Shown: in pieces, positions 36,298 to 47,041 of the stretch
Layout: each line of letters starts with the position of its first letter
How positions within the stretch are numbered: position 1 is the stretch's first letter
NCBI RefSeq assembly: GCF_020881035.1
Contig: NZ_JAJITC010000003.1
Span: 434,001-498,000, forward strand
Source of the DNA: Paraburkholderia translucens
GTDB taxonomy: Bacteria; Pseudomonadota; Gammaproteobacteria; Burkholderiales; Burkholderiaceae
Direction: 5' to 3'
DNA length: 64,000 nt
Notes under the pieces: model-generated
What the model saw: the letters and a program-made list of their open reading frames with translations, nothing else
Databases searched by the model: none
Told to the model about the DNA's origin: nothing
Program-made: the position numbers and the translations under genes

Positions 36298-37134
36298 CTA
36301 TTTCGCGCGCCACGCGATCCATAGCTTGCGGATCGGCGTCAACGCAATGCGCTGATGCAACACGTGATAACCGTCGCGCTCGATTTCATCGAGCAATGCC
36401 AACGCGAGCGCGGCGAGCGCGAGTAGCGTGCGTTGCGCCCGCCGCGCGCCATTGGGCACCTCGGCGAGCGCGGTTTGAACCGCGGCGCGCGCGCGATGCG
36501 TCTGGAAGCGCATCAGCTCGCTGAACGCGTCGGTGTATTTGCGGTTGATCAGATCGGCGGCGGTGACGTTGTAGCGCTGCATCTCGTCGATCGGAACGTA
36601 GATACGGCCGTGGCGCGCATCGTTACCGGTTTCGGCGACGAACTGCGCGAGCATCAGGGCCTCGCCGAGCGGGGCGGCCCACTCCGACGTTTGCACGGCA
36701 TCGCTGGCGGATCCAGTTGCCGCGGCGCGTGACACCAGCGATGCAAAATTGCCGCCGACGCCACGCACATAGCGCCGCAGGTTCGCATAGTCGAGATAGC
36801 GCGCCTGGTCGAGATCCATCTCGAAACCGGTGAGCAGTTCCTGAAGAGCGGGATATTCGGCTTGCGGGTCGGGCAGGTAGGCCGCGAGCGCCTCGGAAAC
36901 CGGATGCGACGGCTTGCCAGCGGCGAGCGCGGCGATTTCTTTTTGCCACCATGCGAACTTCGTGCGGCCGACTGCCGGATCACTGGTTTCCTTCACCGTT
37001 TCCTCGAACTCGCGACGCAGTGCGAAGAGCGCCGTCAATAGCGGCTGACTGGCTGCGCGAGCCTGGCGAAGCGCATAGTAGGTGCTCGATCCTGGGGGAG
37101 CCGCTTTCTGCTGGCAATAGTCGTCGAAATTCAC
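36298..37134 (-). CDS. Squalene/phytoene synthase-fold protein with altered catalytic motifs
   Basis: The 278-residue protein begins at a GTG (MNFDDYCQQKAAPPGSSTYY) and follows the HpnD/phytoene synthase pattern: FALRREFEETVKE, KFAWWQKEI, DLDQARYLDYANLRRY, AETGNDARHGRIYVPIDEM and IRKLWIAWR. Both aspartate-rich motifs of active enzymes are changed: the first reads E44-E45-T-V-K-E and the second has E168 and D172 with Gln164 and Ala167. It may be catalytically altered or act as a protein-assembly factor like human NDUFAF6, a fold relative. No other hopanoid or carotenoid genes are near. Confidence 0.75.
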   Translation of the reverse strand: MNFDDYCQQKAAPPGSSTYYALRQARAASQPLLTALFALRREFEETVKETSDPAVGRTKFAWWQKEIAALAAGKPSHPVSEALAAYLPDPQAEYPALQELLTGFEMDLDQARYLDYANLRRYVRGVGGNFASLVSRAAATGSASDAVQTSEWAAPLGEALMLAQFVAETGNDARHGRIYVPIDEMQRYNVTAADLINRKYTDAFSELMRFQTHRARAAVQTALAEVPNGARRAQRTLLALAALALALLDEIERDGYHVLHQRIALTPIRKLWIAWRAK

Positions 37135-37362
37135 GGGATGGGTGTGTGGGGAAGGGCTGTCGAGAAGGGGCGGCGTCAGTCGCGGCGCGTTTCTCGCCGA
37201 GCCGAAAATTGTAGCATCGGCGCCGCGCGCGCAGATGCCGCTGGATGCAGACAAGCGCGAATCAATCGGTTAGAATCTCGCGCTTACGCTTTCGGACGCG
37301 TGGTTAGCGCGGTTGGGAGTGCACAGGACATTCGGGCGCGACGCATCGCGGCGTACCCGGCC

Positions 37363-37449
37363 GCGAGGGTGGCGAAATTGGTAGACGCACCAGGTTTAGG
37401 TCCTGACGCCCGCAAGGGTGTAGGGGTTCGAGTCCCCTCCCTCGCACCA
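37363..37449 (+). tRNA. tRNA-Leu (anticodon UAG)
   Basis: An 87-base class II tRNA with acceptor stem GCGAGGG/CCCTCGC, a long variable arm and encoded CCA. The anticodon loop TTTAGGT gives UAG, so it reads CUA/CUN leucine codons. A terminator follows. Confidence 0.97.
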
Positions 37450-37468
37450 CTCATTGGTAGTCGGAAAG

Positions 37469-37507
37469 AACCCCGTCAAGTCTCTGGACCCGCGGGGTTT
37501 TTCTTTT
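37469..37507 (+). terminator. Terminator after tRNA-Leu
   Basis: AACCCCG (37469-37475) pairs with CGGGGTT (37492-37498), followed by a T-rich run. It is 20 bases beyond the tRNA CCA. Confidence 0.6.
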
Positions 37508-37546
37508 TCCGCTGCTGGAAGGCCGTTGTCGTCCTCAGCGGCCCTC

Positions 37547-37834
37547 TCAGGCGCCCGGCGCTCCTGGCGCTTTCGGCGATCCCGGGAGTTCTGCCAGCGC
37601 AGCGCCTTCGAGGAAGCGGCGTGTCGATTCGAACGCCTGCAGCATCTGGTCCGGCCACGGCGTTTGCAGCATGACCGCCTGATGATTTTCAAATGCCGAC
37701 GTCAACTGTTTCGCCAGCTCCGGCGAACGAAGATGACGCAGCACGACGCTGAGCGCGATTGCAGTCGCCTGGCTCGCGCCGGCGGTCTGGAGTTCCGATG
37801 CGGTGAGTGCCGCGACCTGCTTGTTGATGTCCAC
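37547..37834 (-). CDS. Small conserved hypothetical protein
   Basis: Not recognised. Starting from the GTG at 37834 it gives 95 residues beginning MDINKQVAALTASELQTAG. The body is mostly helical (ATAIALSVVLRHLRSPELAK, then FENHQAVMLQTPWPDQML) and the tail is Pro/Gly/Ala-rich. No signal peptide or membrane segment is seen. In-frame ATGs near 37924-37933 are possible starts but add sequence that looks non-coding. It is convergent with the tRNA-Leu terminator and upstream of nothing cotranscribed. Confidence 0.55.
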   Translation of the reverse strand: MDINKQVAALTASELQTAGASQATAIALSVVLRHLRSPELAKQLTSAFENHQAVMLQTPWPDQMLQAFESTRRFLEGAALAELPGSPKAPGAPGA

Positions 37835-37950
37835 TGAAACGTCCGTGAATGAAAAAGAGGGTGAAGGCGCGTTGGCCAATGCTCGATTTTGACACGCGCC
37901 ACCCGTTGAAGTGAAACGGCGCATTTCATACACAGCCGGTTCGCCGTGCG

Positions 37951-38403
37951 TTATGACTGCCGTGCGCTCATCGTTCTGATCACTTTATCGAGCGCCGTGC
38001 CGAACGCGGCCCTTTCCTCTTCGTCGAGACAGTCGAACAATTCGTCGTTCCATTTGCGCGCGATCGGCATCACCTTGCGATAGAGCGCTCGGCCTTCTTG
38101 CGTCAGGGAAACCAGCACGACGCGACCGTCGGCGGCACTCGCTTCGCGCTGCACGAGTCCCTGCCGGATCAGCGCTTCGGCTGCGCGGCTCGCCTGGCTT
38201 TTGTCGAGATTGGCATGGCGCGCCAGTTCCATGATCGAGAACGGCCCGAACGACCCCACCGACGCAATCACCCGCGCTTCGGGCAGCGTCACGTCGAGTT
38301 TCGCCGCGTAGCGCGCGCTGATACCACGATCGGCCAGTTTGTTCAGCACATGCAGACGGTACGTGAGGAACTGCTCGAGCCCGGCTTTGGCGGAGTCCTT
38401 CAT
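37951..38403 (-). CDS. MarR-family transcriptional regulator
   Basis: A 150-residue winged-helix regulator. The helix-turn-helix is in SIMELARHANLDKSQASRAA, followed by the wing LVQREASAADGRVVLVSLTQ and a C-terminal dimerisation helix. The start MKDSAKAGLEQF is preferred over the upstream in-frame ATG at 38454. It precedes the glycerate kinase gene (38467) by only 63 bases in the gap, but the kinase is transcribed toward it on the same strand, so it is the downstream gene of a possible glycerate kinase-marR unit. Its ligand is unknown. Confidence 0.85.
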   Translation of the reverse strand: MKDSAKAGLEQFLTYRLHVLNKLADRGISARYAAKLDVTLPEARVIASVGSFGPFSIMELARHANLDKSQASRAAEALIRQGLVQREASAADGRVVLVSLTQEGRALYRKVMPIARKWNDELFDCLDEEERAAFGTALDKVIRTMSARQS

Positions 38404-38466
38404 GGTCACCCCGTGATGAGTGAAACGGTCGCGGCGCTGTGATTGTTCCTGCAACCGTTTTGTGGG

Positions 38467-39612
38467 TCAACGCATACCGTATTTCAGGCGCGTCAGCTGC
38501 TCGGCTTCGTTGGTGAGCAGGCGAGCCGCGTCGCGAATTGCGACGTCGAGCGTGATCGGCCCCGGCGCCGGCGAAAAGCAGCCGCCGAAGTATTCGGCAA
38601 GCCGCGGCAGCGCGGCGGGGTCGACCGCGCCGGACAGCAGCGTGGCGGGCACACCCGCGGCCCGCGCATGCGCACACGCGATGAACGGCGCCTTGCCGTG
38701 CAGCGTCTGCACGTCGGAGCGGCCTTCGCCCGTGATCAGCCAGTCGGCGCCAGCAAGTGCGGCATCGAGGCCGATCTGCCGCGCAACCGTTTCCGCGCCC
38801 GGCTCGAACCGCGCGCCGAGCATGTGCAGCGCGAAGCCGAGCCCGCCCGCCGCGCCGGCGCCCGCCTGCTCGCGCGCGGTGCGGCCGAGCGCGGCTTCGA
38901 GCAGATCGGCAAAGCGCGCGAGCGCCGCGTCGATCGACGCGACCTGTTCGGGCTTCACGCCCTTTTGCGGGCCGAAGACGGCGGTTGCGCCGTGATCGCC
39001 GGTGAGGGGATTGTCGACGTCCGACATGCCGATGAACTGCGTATCGGCAAGCCGTGCATCGAGCTGCGACGCGTCGAGCCGTGCAACACGCGCCAGCTGC
39101 CCGGGCGTGCCCTCGAGCTCGTTGCCTTGCGCGTCGAAGAGCTTCAGGCCCAGGCCTATGAGCAGGCCAGCGCCTCCGTCGTTCGTGCTACTGCCGCCGA
39201 GCGCGACGAAAAAGCGCCGTACACCGGCGTCGAGCAGCGCGCGAATCGCCTCGCCCATGCCGCGCGTGCTGCGCGCCTCGACCGGCACGCCCATGCCGAC
39301 GGGATCGGTTATGCCGACGATCTCCGCCGTTTCGATGATCGCGCTGCCGTCCGCGAGCAGGCCCGTCAGCGCTTCGCGCGCCGGACCGGCCGCGCCTTGC
39401 ACGCTGAGCACACGGCGCTCGCCGCCGCTCGTCAGCATGGCTTCGAGCGTGCCTTCGCCGCCGTCGGCCATCGGGCAGATGCGTACGTTGGCGTCGGGGC
39501 GTGCGCGCTGGATGCCGGATGCGATCGCCTGCGCGACCTGTTCCGCGCTCAGCGAGCCTTTGAATGAATCAGGAGCGATGACGACGACGGGCGAGGGCGA
39601 CGAATTCGGCAT
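38467..39612 (-). CDS. Glycerate 2-kinase (GarK/GlxK type)
   Basis: Type-1 glycerate kinase that phosphorylates D-glycerate to 2-phosphoglycerate. The 381-residue protein starts MPNSSPSPVVVIAPDSFKGS and contains the family features MADGGEGTLEAML, the glycine-rich GGSSTNDGGAGLLIGLG and GEGRSDVQTLHGKAP near the end. The upstream 63 codons that remain open do not look coding. The marR gene lies 63 bases beyond its stop. Whether garK or glxK is the better name cannot be decided. Confidence 0.92.
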   Translation of the reverse strand: MPNSSPSPVVVIAPDSFKGSLSAEQVAQAIASGIQRARPDANVRICPMADGGEGTLEAMLTSGGERRVLSVQGAAGPAREALTGLLADGSAIIETAEIVGITDPVGMGVPVEARSTRGMGEAIRALLDAGVRRFFVALGGSSTNDGGAGLLIGLGLKLFDAQGNELEGTPGQLARVARLDASQLDARLADTQFIGMSDVDNPLTGDHGATAVFGPQKGVKPEQVASIDAALARFADLLEAALGRTAREQAGAGAAGGLGFALHMLGARFEPGAETVARQIGLDAALAGADWLITGEGRSDVQTLHGKAPFIACAHARAAGVPATLLSGAVDPAALPRLAEYFGGCFSPAPGPITLDVAIRDAARLLTNEAEQLTRLKYGMR

Positions 39613-39833
39613 GATGTCTCTGAGAGATTTGAGTCGTTGTAGGCGGTTGCTGAAGCGGGAGAGGCGACCGGCTGCGGGCGGTGCCTCGACCGAGTGCGTT
39701 AGCTTAGCAGCATGGGGGCGGCGGCTAAACCGCTCTGTTCGTGTCCAAACCTCTCGAAAATGGCCATCAAACGCCAGGAATGCAGGGAAAAGTCGATGCA
39801 ACGATCGAATCCCGGCTAGGCGCGCAAATAGTT

Positions 39834-39842
39834 TGCTAAAAT
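39834..39842 (+). promoter_or_regulatory. Extended -10 promoter element before tig
   Basis: TGC followed by TAAAAT is an extended -10, 170 bases before the tig ATG. No good -35 is present. A long leader would result. Confidence 0.4.
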
Positions 39843-40011
39843 ATTTGGCTCTTTGGACTCAACCGTGCTGCCGGCGGCCTGCAAGCCCGCGGCGCAGGCG
39901 CCTGGTCGGTGCAATCGGCGCAAACCGATGCGACGCCGATGCCAAGCGACATCGACAGGCGGCACGAGAAGATAACTGATTCGCTCGAATAATTTTAGGA
40001 CGATTGAAGCC

Positions 40012-41358
40012 ATGGCTAACGTTGTTGAAAACCTCGGCAAGCTCGAACGCCGCGTAACGATTTCCCTGCCGAAGGATGCCGTGCAGAAGGAAGTGGATTC
40101 GCGTATCCGTCAACTCGCGAAGAACGTGCGCATGCCGGGTTTCCGCCCGGGCAAGGTGCCGCTCAAGATGGTGACGCAACAGTATTCGGGTCAGGTGGAA
40201 GCCGAAGTGCTGAGCGACAAGGTCGGCAAGGAATTCTTCGACATCAGCCGCACCGAAAACCTGCGTGTCGCAGGTCAGCCGAGCTTCGCGCCGAAGGCCG
40301 ACGCCGCCGAAGGCAGCTACGCGTTCGACGCGACCTTCGAGGTGTACCCGGAAGTGAAGCTGGGCGACATCGCCACCGCAGAAATCGAGCGCACCACGAC
40401 CACGATCAGCGAAGCTGAAATCGACCGCACGCTGGACATCCTGCGCAAGCAGCGCGTGCATTTCCACGCTCGTGGCGAATCCGGCGAGCACGGCGACGGC
40501 GGCGCGGACACGGCCGCGAAAGACGGCGATCGCGTGACGGTCGACTTCGTCGGCAAGCTCGACGGCGAAGCATTCCAGGGTGGTACCGCCGAAGACTTCA
40601 GCTTCATCCTCGGCGAAGGCCGCATGTTGCCGGAATTCGAAAAAGCAGCGCTCGGCCTGAAGGCCGGTGAAGCGAAGCAATTCGACCTGAAGTTCCCGGA
40701 CGACTACCACGGCAAGGAAGTGGCAGGTAAAACGGCGCAATTCACGATCACGATGAAGAAGATCGAATGGCCGCATCTGCCGGAAGTCGACGGCGAATTC
40801 GCGAAGTCGCTCGGCATCGCGGATGGCGATCTGACCAAGATGCGCGCCGAAATCAAGGACAACCTCGAGCGTGAAGCGAAGCGTCGCACGCAGGCGATCG
40901 TCAAGAATCAGGTGATGGACGCACTGCTGAAGATCTCCGAACTCGACGTACCCAACGCGCTCATCGAGCAGGATCAGGAGCGCCTCGTCGCGATGGCTCG
41001 CCAGGATCTGGAGCAGCGCGGTGTGCCGAACGCCAAGGACGCGCCGATTCCGGCCGCGATGTTCAAGGAGCAGGCCGAGCGCCGCGTGAAGCTGGGCCTC
41101 GTGCTGGCCGAACTCGTGAAGGCGAACGAACTGCAGGCGAAGCCGGAGCAGATCCGCGCCGAAGTCGACGAATTCGCGAAAAGCTATGAAGACCCGAAGG
41201 AAGTCGTCCGCTGGTATTATTCAAACCAGCAACGTCTTGCTGAAATGGAAGCGTATGTCGTTGAAGCCAACGTCGTCGACTTCGTCCTCAGCAAGGCCAA
41301 GGTGACGGACAAGGAAGTGAGCTTCGAAGAACTGGCAAGCGCAACGGCGCAGGCGTAA
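40012..41358 (+). CDS. tig: Trigger factor
   Basis: Ribosome-associated chaperone with peptidyl-prolyl isomerase activity. The 448-residue protein has the ribosome-binding N-domain (signature [11 protein letters not shown]), an FKBP-like domain (about 165-250, [19 protein letters not shown]) and the long helical C-domain. It opens the conserved tig-clpP-clpX-lon block, which couples folding to proteolysis. Confidence 0.97.
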   Translation: MANVVENLGKLERRVTISLPKDAVQKEVDSRIRQLAKNVRMPGFRPGKVPLKMVTQQYSGQVEAEVLSDKVGKEFFDISRTENLRVAGQPSFAPKADAAEGSYAFDATFEVYPEVKLGDIATAEIERTTTTISEAEIDRTLDILRKQRVHFHARGESGEHGDGGADTAAKDGDRVTVDFVGKLDGEAFQGGTAEDFSFILGEGRMLPEFEKAALGLKAGEAKQFDLKFPDDYHGKEVAGKTAQFTITMKKIEWPHLPEVDGEFAKSLGIADGDLTKMRAEIKDNLEREAKRRTQAIVKNQVMDALLKISELDVPNALIEQDQERLVAMARQDLEQRGVPNAKDAPIPAAMFKEQAERRVKLGLVLAELVKANELQAKPEQIRAEVDEFAKSYEDPKEVVRWYYSNQQRLAEMEAYVVEANVVDFVLSKAKVTDKEVSFEELASATAQA

Positions 41359-41553
41359 GCGTCGCTGCAACGGCGTGCCGGCTGTCGGAGCGACCGACGG
41401 CCCGCACGCCGTTTTTTTGTGCCGTGGAAATGTGTGACGTACCGGATCAGGTCGTGCGGCGCATACATCAGGCGGCACTTGAATACGGGCTCGTTGCACC
41501 AACCTGTGTCCAGCGGTAAATATTCAGACTATCTCCAGACAAGGATCCATTGC

Positions 41554-42207
41554 ATGACCTTTCGCGCCCAAATGCTGGACACGTTGACCTCCCAGTCGTC
41601 CCGGGATCTCGAAGCGCAGGCACTCGGTCTGGTGCCGATCGTCGTGGAAACGAGCGGCCGGGGCGAGCGCTCGTATGATATCTATTCGCGTCTACTGAAG
41701 GAACGCATCGTGTTCCTCGTGGGCGAAGTGAACGACCAGACGGCCAATCTGGTGGTCGCACAGATGCTGTTTCTCGAAAGCGAAAATCCGGACAAGGACA
41801 TCTATTTCTACATCAACAGCCCGGGCGGTTCGGTGTCGGCGGGTATGGCGATCTACGATACGATGCAGTTCATCAAGCCGGACGTCTCGACGCTGTGTAT
41901 GGGGCTCGCGGCAAGCATGGGCGCGTTCCTGCTCGCGGCCGGCGCGAAGGGCAAGCGTTTCGCGCTGCCGAATTCACGTGTGATGATTCACCAGCCGCTC
42001 GGCGGCGCGCGCGGCCAGGCATCGGACATCGAAATCCAGGCGCGAGAAATCCTGTACCTGAAGGATCGGCTCAATCATCTGCTTGCGCACCATACCGGTC
42101 AGCCCGTCGAACGCATCGCGCGCGACACAGACCGCGACAATTTCATGTCTGGCGATGACGCGCAAGCTTACGGCCTCGTCGATCAGGTGGCGCACAAGCG
42201 CCCCTGA
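41554..42207 (+). CDS. clpP: ATP-dependent Clp protease proteolytic subunit ClpP
   Basis: Serine peptidase ring that degrades substrates fed by ClpX or ClpA. The 217-residue protein has the catalytic Ser in [11 protein letters not shown], His in [12 protein letters not shown] and Asp in DRDNFMS. The frame is open for 45 codons upstream, but the ATG at 41554 matches the conserved start. It lies about 200 bases after tig and 196 before clpX. Confidence 0.97.
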   Translation: MTFRAQMLDTLTSQSSRDLEAQALGLVPIVVETSGRGERSYDIYSRLLKERIVFLVGEVNDQTANLVVAQMLFLESENPDKDIYFYINSPGGSVSAGMAIYDTMQFIKPDVSTLCMGLAASMGAFLLAAGAKGKRFALPNSRVMIHQPLGGARGQASDIEIQAREILYLKDRLNHLLAHHTGQPVERIARDTDRDNFMSGDDAQAYGLVDQVAHKRP

Positions 42208-42403
42208 TCTGGTACGGTTTTGTTCCGCTGTTTTGTCCGTTGTTGCGGCAAAACCGTCGTCGGGCTGGTTGTGAAGGTTCCACTTCCGTCCGGGCGTCTG
42301 CGGCAAGCGCCGTTATCCTGCTCACTAGCCCTGCCGCGCCCAAACTGCGTGGCGGGGGCAAACGGCGTATTATGTAATCCGGTGTCCGGAGGCTCACACA
42401 TCT

Positions 42404-43675
42404 ATGGCGGACAAGAAAGGTTCTAACAGCGAAAAGCTGTTGTATTGCTCGTTCTGCGGCAAGAGTCAGCATGAGGTTAAGAAACTGATTGCTGGCCCGT
42501 CGGTGTTCATTTGCGATGAATGTATCGACCTGTGCAACGAAATCATTCGCGACGAGGCTGCGGGTGCGGGCATCGAGGCGGGCTTGTCCAAGTCCGATCT
42601 GCCAACTCCGCAGGAAATCCGCGAAATTCTGGACCAGTACGTGATCGGTCAGGAGCGCGCGAAGAAGATCCTCGCGGTTGCGGTCTACAACCACTACAAG
42701 CGCCTCAAACATCTCGACAAAAAGGACGAAGTCGAGCTGTCGAAGAGCAACATCCTGCTGATTGGCCCGACGGGCTCCGGCAAGACTTTGCTCGCGCAGA
42801 CGCTCGCGCGCCTTCTGAACGTGCCGTTCGTGATTGCGGACGCGACCACGCTGACGGAAGCCGGTTATGTCGGCGAAGACGTCGAGAACATTATTCAGAA
42901 GCTGCTGCAGAACTGCAATTACGAGGTGGACAAGGCGCAGCGCGGCATCGTCTATATCGACGAAATCGACAAGATCAGCCGCAAGTCCGACAACCCCTCC
43001 ATCACGCGCGACGTATCGGGCGAAGGCGTGCAGCAGGCCCTCCTGAAACTGGTCGAAGGCACGATGGCGTCGGTGCCGCCGCAAGGCGGTCGTAAGCATC
43101 CCAACCAGGACTTCATCCAGGTTGATACGACGAACATCCTGTTCATCTGCGGCGGTGCGTTCGACGGCCTCGAGAAAGTCATCGTAGATCGTACCGAGAA
43201 GACCGGCATCGGCTTCGGCGCGAGCGTGAAGAGCAAGCAGGACCGCGATGCCGGCGAAGTGCTGCGCGAAGTCGAGCCGGAAGATCTGATCAAGTTCGGC
43301 CTGATTCCGGAACTGATCGGCCGTTTGCCAGTGGTTGCCACGCTCGGCAAGCTCGACGAAGCGGCGCTGATGAAGATTCTCGTCGAGCCGAAGAATGCGC
43401 TGGTCAAGCAGTACCACAAGCTCTTCGGCATGGAGCGCGTCGAGCTCGAGATTCGTCCGGCCGCTCTGCAGGCCGTGGCGCGCAAGGCGATTCGCCGCAA
43501 GACCGGCGCGCGGGGCCTGCGTTCGATTCTGGAACAGGCGTTGCTTGATGTAATGTACGATCTGCCTCAAATGAAAGGGGTCAGCAAGGTCATCATCGAC
43601 GACAACGTTATCGACGGCGACGGCAAACCGCTGCTGATTTACGAAGACGCGCCGAAGGTGGCGGGTTCTAACTGA
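42404..43675 (+). CDS. clpX: ATP-dependent Clp protease ATP-binding subunit ClpX
   Basis: AAA+ unfoldase that delivers proteins to ClpP. The 423-residue protein has the N-terminal zinc finger ([15 protein letters not shown] and ICDECIDLC), Walker [13 protein letters not shown], Walker [11 protein letters not shown], the pore loop region and sensor-2 [16 protein letters not shown] at 42388-42392 lies 11 bases before the ATG. A terminator follows at 43694. Confidence 0.97.
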   Translation: MADKKGSNSEKLLYCSFCGKSQHEVKKLIAGPSVFICDECIDLCNEIIRDEAAGAGIEAGLSKSDLPTPQEIREILDQYVIGQERAKKILAVAVYNHYKRLKHLDKKDEVELSKSNILLIGPTGSGKTLLAQTLARLLNVPFVIADATTLTEAGYVGEDVENIIQKLLQNCNYEVDKAQRGIVYIDEIDKISRKSDNPSITRDVSGEGVQQALLKLVEGTMASVPPQGGRKHPNQDFIQVDTTNILFICGGAFDGLEKVIVDRTEKTGIGFGASVKSKQDRDAGEVLREVEPEDLIKFGLIPELIGRLPVVATLGKLDEAALMKILVEPKNALVKQYHKLFGMERVELEIRPAALQAVARKAIRRKTGARGLRSILEQALLDVMYDLPQMKGVSKVIIDDNVIDGDGKPLLIYEDAPKVAGSN

Positions 43676-43693
43676 TCGGCTTTAGAGTTCTCC

Positions 43694-43727
43694 AAAAGGC
43701 CGTTCATGGCGACGTGAACGGCTTTTT
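43694..43727 (+). terminator. Terminator after clpX
   Basis: GCCGTTC (43699-43705) and GAACGGC (43716-43722) form a stem followed by five T residues. It separates clpX from lon. Confidence 0.75.
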
Positions 43728-43763
43728 CGTTTATCGTGTGGTCAGACTGGTTGTTCTCACTAT

Positions 43764-43797
43764 GGAGTCACTGAACTTTCGGAGTCACTGAACTTTT
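43764..43797 (+). repeat. 17-bp tandem duplication upstream of lon
   Basis: GGAGTCACTGAACTTT occurs at 43764-43779 and 43781-43796 with a 17-base period. It stands about 80 bases before the lon ATG, in the leader or promoter region. It may be a recent slippage or a paired regulatory site. Confidence 0.85.
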
Positions 43798-43874
43798 CCC
43801 ACACGCGGAGGCTTGCAATATTTTCTGCTGGCCTCACCTATCGAACGAACTGATTCCACTCATGGGGAAATGAA

Positions 43875-46295
43875 ATGTCAGGAACCCAACTCCTCCCGCC
43901 GGAACGCATTACGCTGCCGCTGCTCCCGCTGCGCGACGTAGTCGTTTTCCCGCACATGGTGATTCCGCTCTTCGTAGGCCGCCCGAAGTCGATCAAGGCT
44001 CTCGAAGCAGCGATGGAAGGCGGCAAGCACATCATGCTCGTCGCCCAGAAAACGGCTGCGAAAGACGAGCCGACCGAAAAGGACATGTACGAAGTAGGGT
44101 GTATCGCCAACATCCTGCAGATGCTGAAGCTGCCCGACGGTACTGTGAAGGTGCTTGTCGAAGGCTTGCAGCGCGCGAAAACGCTTTCCATCGAAGAACA
44201 GGAAACGCAGTTCTCGTGCGAAGTCATGCCGCTCGAACCCGACCACGCCGACAGCGCTGAGACTGAAGCGCTGCGTCGCGCGATCGTGTCGCAGTTCGAT
44301 CAGTATGTGAAGCTGAACAAGAAGATTCCGCCCGAGATCCTGACGTCGCTGTCGGGTATCGACGAGGCTGGGCGTCTCGCCGATACGATCGCAGCGCATC
44401 TGCCGCTCAAGCTCGATCAGAAGCAGCACATCCTCGAGATGTTCCCTGTGATCGAGCGGCTCGAACATCTGCTCGCGCAACTCGAAGCCGAGATCGACAT
44501 CCTGCAGGTCGAAAAGCGTATCCGCGGGCGCGTGAAGCGCCAGATGGAGAAGAGCCAACGCGAGTACTACCTGAACGAACAGGTCAAGGCGATCCAGAAG
44601 GAACTCGGCGAGGGCGAAGAAGGTGCGGATCTCGAAGAACTCGAGAAGCGCATTACGGCAGCCCGCATGCCGAAGGAAGCCAAGAAGAAGGCCGACGCCG
44701 AGCTGAAGAAGCTCAAGCTGATGTCGCCCATGTCGGCGGAAGCGACGGTCGTGCGCAACTACATCGACACGCTGATCGGCTTGCCGTGGCGCAAGAAGAG
44801 CAAGGTCAACAACGACCTGTCGAATGCAGAGCGCGTGCTCGACGAAGACCACTTCGGTCTCGAGAAGGTCAAGGAACGCATTCTCGAGTATCTCGCGGTG
44901 CAGCAGCGTGTCGACAAGGTCAAGGCGCCGATCCTGTGCCTCGTTGGGCCTCCGGGTGTCGGTAAGACTTCGCTCGGCCAGTCGATCGCGCGTGCGACGA
45001 ACCGCAAGTTCGTGCGCATGGCCTTGGGCGGCGTGCGAGACGAAGCCGAGATTCGCGGCCACCGTCGTACGTACATCGGTTCGATGCCGGGCAAGATCCT
45101 GCAAAGCCTGACCAAGGTCGGCGTGCGCAATCCGCTTTTCCTGCTCGACGAAGTCGACAAGATGGGCCAGGACTTCCGCGGCGATCCGTCGTCGGCGCTG
45201 CTCGAAGTGCTCGACCCGGAACAGAACCACACGTTTGCCGATCACTATGTCGAAGTCGACTTCGATCTGTCGGACGTGATGTTCGTGGCGACGTCGAACT
45301 CGCTGAACATTCCGCCGCCGTTGCTCGACCGGATGGAAGTGATCCGTCTGTCGGGCTACACGGAAGACGAGAAGGTCAGTATCGCGCAGCGGTATCTTTT
45401 GCCCAAACAGAAGAAGAACAACGGCCTCAAGGACGGCGAGGTCGATGTGACGGAAACAGCGATTCGCGACATCATTCGTTATTACACGCGCGAAGCGGGC
45501 GTCCGTTCGCTCGAGCGTGAAATTTCGAAGATCTGCCGCAAGGTCGTGAAGATGCTGTTGCTAAAGAAGGCGGAAGGCGCGGCGAAGGTCGACGGCAGCA
45601 ATCTCGACACGTTCCTCGGCGTGCGCAAGTACGACTTCGGTTTGGCCGCGAAGGAAAATCAGGTAGGCCAGGTCACGGGTCTCGCGTGGACGGAAGTGGG
45701 CGGCGATCTGCTGACCATCGAAGCCGCGGTGATGCCGGGCAAGGGCAATGTGATCCGCACGGGTTCGCTCGGCGACGTAATGAAGGAATCCGTCGAGGCG
45801 GCGCGCTCGGTCGTGCGTTCGCGTTCGCGTCGTCTTGGCATCAAGGACGAAGCGTTCGAGAAGCAGGACATTCACATTCACGTGCCGGAAGGGGCGACCC
45901 CGAAAGACGGTCCCTCGGCCGGTATCGCGATGACGACCGCGCTGGTGTCGGTGTTGACCGGCATACCGGTGCGCGCCGATGTCGCGATGACGGGCGAAAT
46001 CACATTGCGTGGCGAAGTGCTGCCGATCGGCGGCCTGAAGGAGAAGCTGCTGGCGGCGCATCGCGGTGGCATCAAGCTGGTGCTGATTCCGGAAGAGAAC
46101 GTCAAGGACTTGACCGAGATTCCGGACAACGTGAAGAACGCGATCGAAATCGTGCCGGTCCGCTGGATCGACAAGGTGCTCGAACTCGCGCTCGAACGAG
46201 CGCCGCAAGCGTTGCCGGAAGACGAGCCGAAGCCTTCGGCGCCGGTTGGTGCCGAGCCGGACAAGGATTCCGCAACGGAGGTCGTCAAGCACTGA
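43875..46295 (+). CDS. lon: ATP-dependent protease Lon
   Basis: Soluble AAA+ serine protease of 806 residues. The N-terminal substrate domain begins [18 protein letters not shown]. The ATPase has Walker [13 protein letters not shown] and Walker [10 protein letters not shown]. The protease domain carries the catalytic serine in [14 protein letters not shown] and the lysine in [19 protein letters not shown] at 43864-43868 supports the ATG. It completes the tig-clpP-clpX-lon block. Confidence 0.97.
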   Translation: MSGTQLLPPERITLPLLPLRDVVVFPHMVIPLFVGRPKSIKALEAAMEGGKHIMLVAQKTAAKDEPTEKDMYEVGCIANILQMLKLPDGTVKVLVEGLQRAKTLSIEEQETQFSCEVMPLEPDHADSAETEALRRAIVSQFDQYVKLNKKIPPEILTSLSGIDEAGRLADTIAAHLPLKLDQKQHILEMFPVIERLEHLLAQLEAEIDILQVEKRIRGRVKRQMEKSQREYYLNEQVKAIQKELGEGEEGADLEELEKRITAARMPKEAKKKADAELKKLKLMSPMSAEATVVRNYIDTLIGLPWRKKSKVNNDLSNAERVLDEDHFGLEKVKERILEYLAVQQRVDKVKAPILCLVGPPGVGKTSLGQSIARATNRKFVRMALGGVRDEAEIRGHRRTYIGSMPGKILQSLTKVGVRNPLFLLDEVDKMGQDFRGDPSSALLEVLDPEQNHTFADHYVEVDFDLSDVMFVATSNSLNIPPPLLDRMEVIRLSGYTEDEKVSIAQRYLLPKQKKNNGLKDGEVDVTETAIRDIIRYYTREAGVRSLEREISKICRKVVKMLLLKKAEGAAKVDGSNLDTFLGVRKYDFGLAAKENQVGQVTGLAWTEVGGDLLTIEAAVMPGKGNVIRTGSLGDVMKESVEAARSVVRSRSRRLGIKDEAFEKQDIHIHVPEGATPKDGPSAGIAMTTALVSVLTGIPVRADVAMTGEITLRGEVLPIGGLKEKLLAAHRGGIKLVLIPEENVKDLTEIPDNVKNAIEIVPVRWIDKVLELALERAPQALPEDEPKPSAPVGAEPDKDSATEVVKH

Positions 46296-46359
46296 GGTTC
46301 GAAGCGCATGAAAATGCGCTGACACCGAAGCTTCGCGTAGTGCTGCTACTCAACCAGAG

Positions 46360-46387
46360 AACCCGCGGTCATGGCCGCGGGTTTTTT
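46360..46387 (+). terminator. Terminator after lon
   Basis: AACCCGCGG (46360-46368) pairs with CCGCGGGTT (46375-46383), followed by a T run. It lies about 65 bases after the lon stop. Confidence 0.85.
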
Positions 46388-46552
46388 ATTGGCCGCACCA
46401 CCTCGTCATTCGCTCTGCAAGTTCCGCTCTTCGACGAAATCCCACATTCCCGGCAGCGCAAGACACGCGCGTCGTTGCGCCGCATCGCCAGTCTTTCCGC
46501 TGCAACATGCAAAGCACCCCTCTAAAACCATTCCGGTCAGGCGCAACCCCGC

Positions 46553-46581
46553 TTGACACAAGGGTTTCGGCCACTTCTAAT
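46553..46581 (+). promoter_or_regulatory. Strong sigma-70 promoter of hupB
   Basis: A perfect -35 TTGACA (46553-46558) and a -10 TCTAAT (46576-46581) stand 17 bases apart, about 90 bases before the HU ATG. This is the best promoter in the window, fitting an abundant nucleoid protein. Confidence 0.75.
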
Positions 46582-46669
46582 GGGGCGGCCTGGCGTCACC
46601 GCCGGCCGCGTGGCGGGAGGTGCTGGAAAGCACTGCCACAATTGCCAATAAACATTCACGGGGATTGGA

Positions 46670-46942
46670 ATGAACAAGACGGAATTGATCGATCACATCG
46701 CACAGCAAGCCGACATTTCCAAAGCCGCGGCCGGCCGTGCACTCGATGCAGTGATCGCCGGTGTCAAAAATACGTTGAAGAAAGGCGGCTCGGTCACGTT
46801 GGTCGGCTTCGGTACGTTCGCGGTCGGCAAACGCACGGCACGCACTGGACGCAATCCGCGCACGGGCGCCGAAATCAAAATCAAGGCGGCAAAAGTTCCT
46901 AAATTTAGGCCTGGCAAAGCACTGAAGGATGCGCTAAACTAA
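46670..46942 (+). CDS. hupB: DNA-binding protein HU
   Basis: Histone-like nucleoid protein of 90 residues that bends DNA as a dimer. It begins [19 protein letters not shown] and has the DNA-contacting arm region [20 protein letters not shown] and the proline at the arm tip. The lon-hupB-tRNA-ppiD order is the usual one in this group. Two tRNAs follow. Confidence 0.97.
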   Translation: MNKTELIDHIAQQADISKAAAGRALDAVIAGVKNTLKKGGSVTLVGFGTFAVGKRTARTGRNPRTGAEIKIKAAKVPKFRPGKALKDALN

Positions 46943-47041
46943 CGGGCTTGCTGCTTGAGGAATTGCTGAACCGGGTGCTTTAACATCCGCTTAGAAAGCA
47001 GCAGCAAGACAGGAAGCACATCAAGCACTGAATCACGAAAC

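Larger units (their letters stand above)
46296..46669. other. Intergenic region lon-hupB
   Basis: 374 bases that hold the lon terminator (46360-46387) and the strong hupB promoter (46553-46581). No gene is seen between them. Confidence 0.6.

Noticed and set aside
43812..43841. Heat-shock (sigma-32) promoter before lon
   Set aside because: CTTGCA and CCTCACCTA are only partial matches to the sigma-32 boxes. The spacing fits, but the match is too weak to claim.
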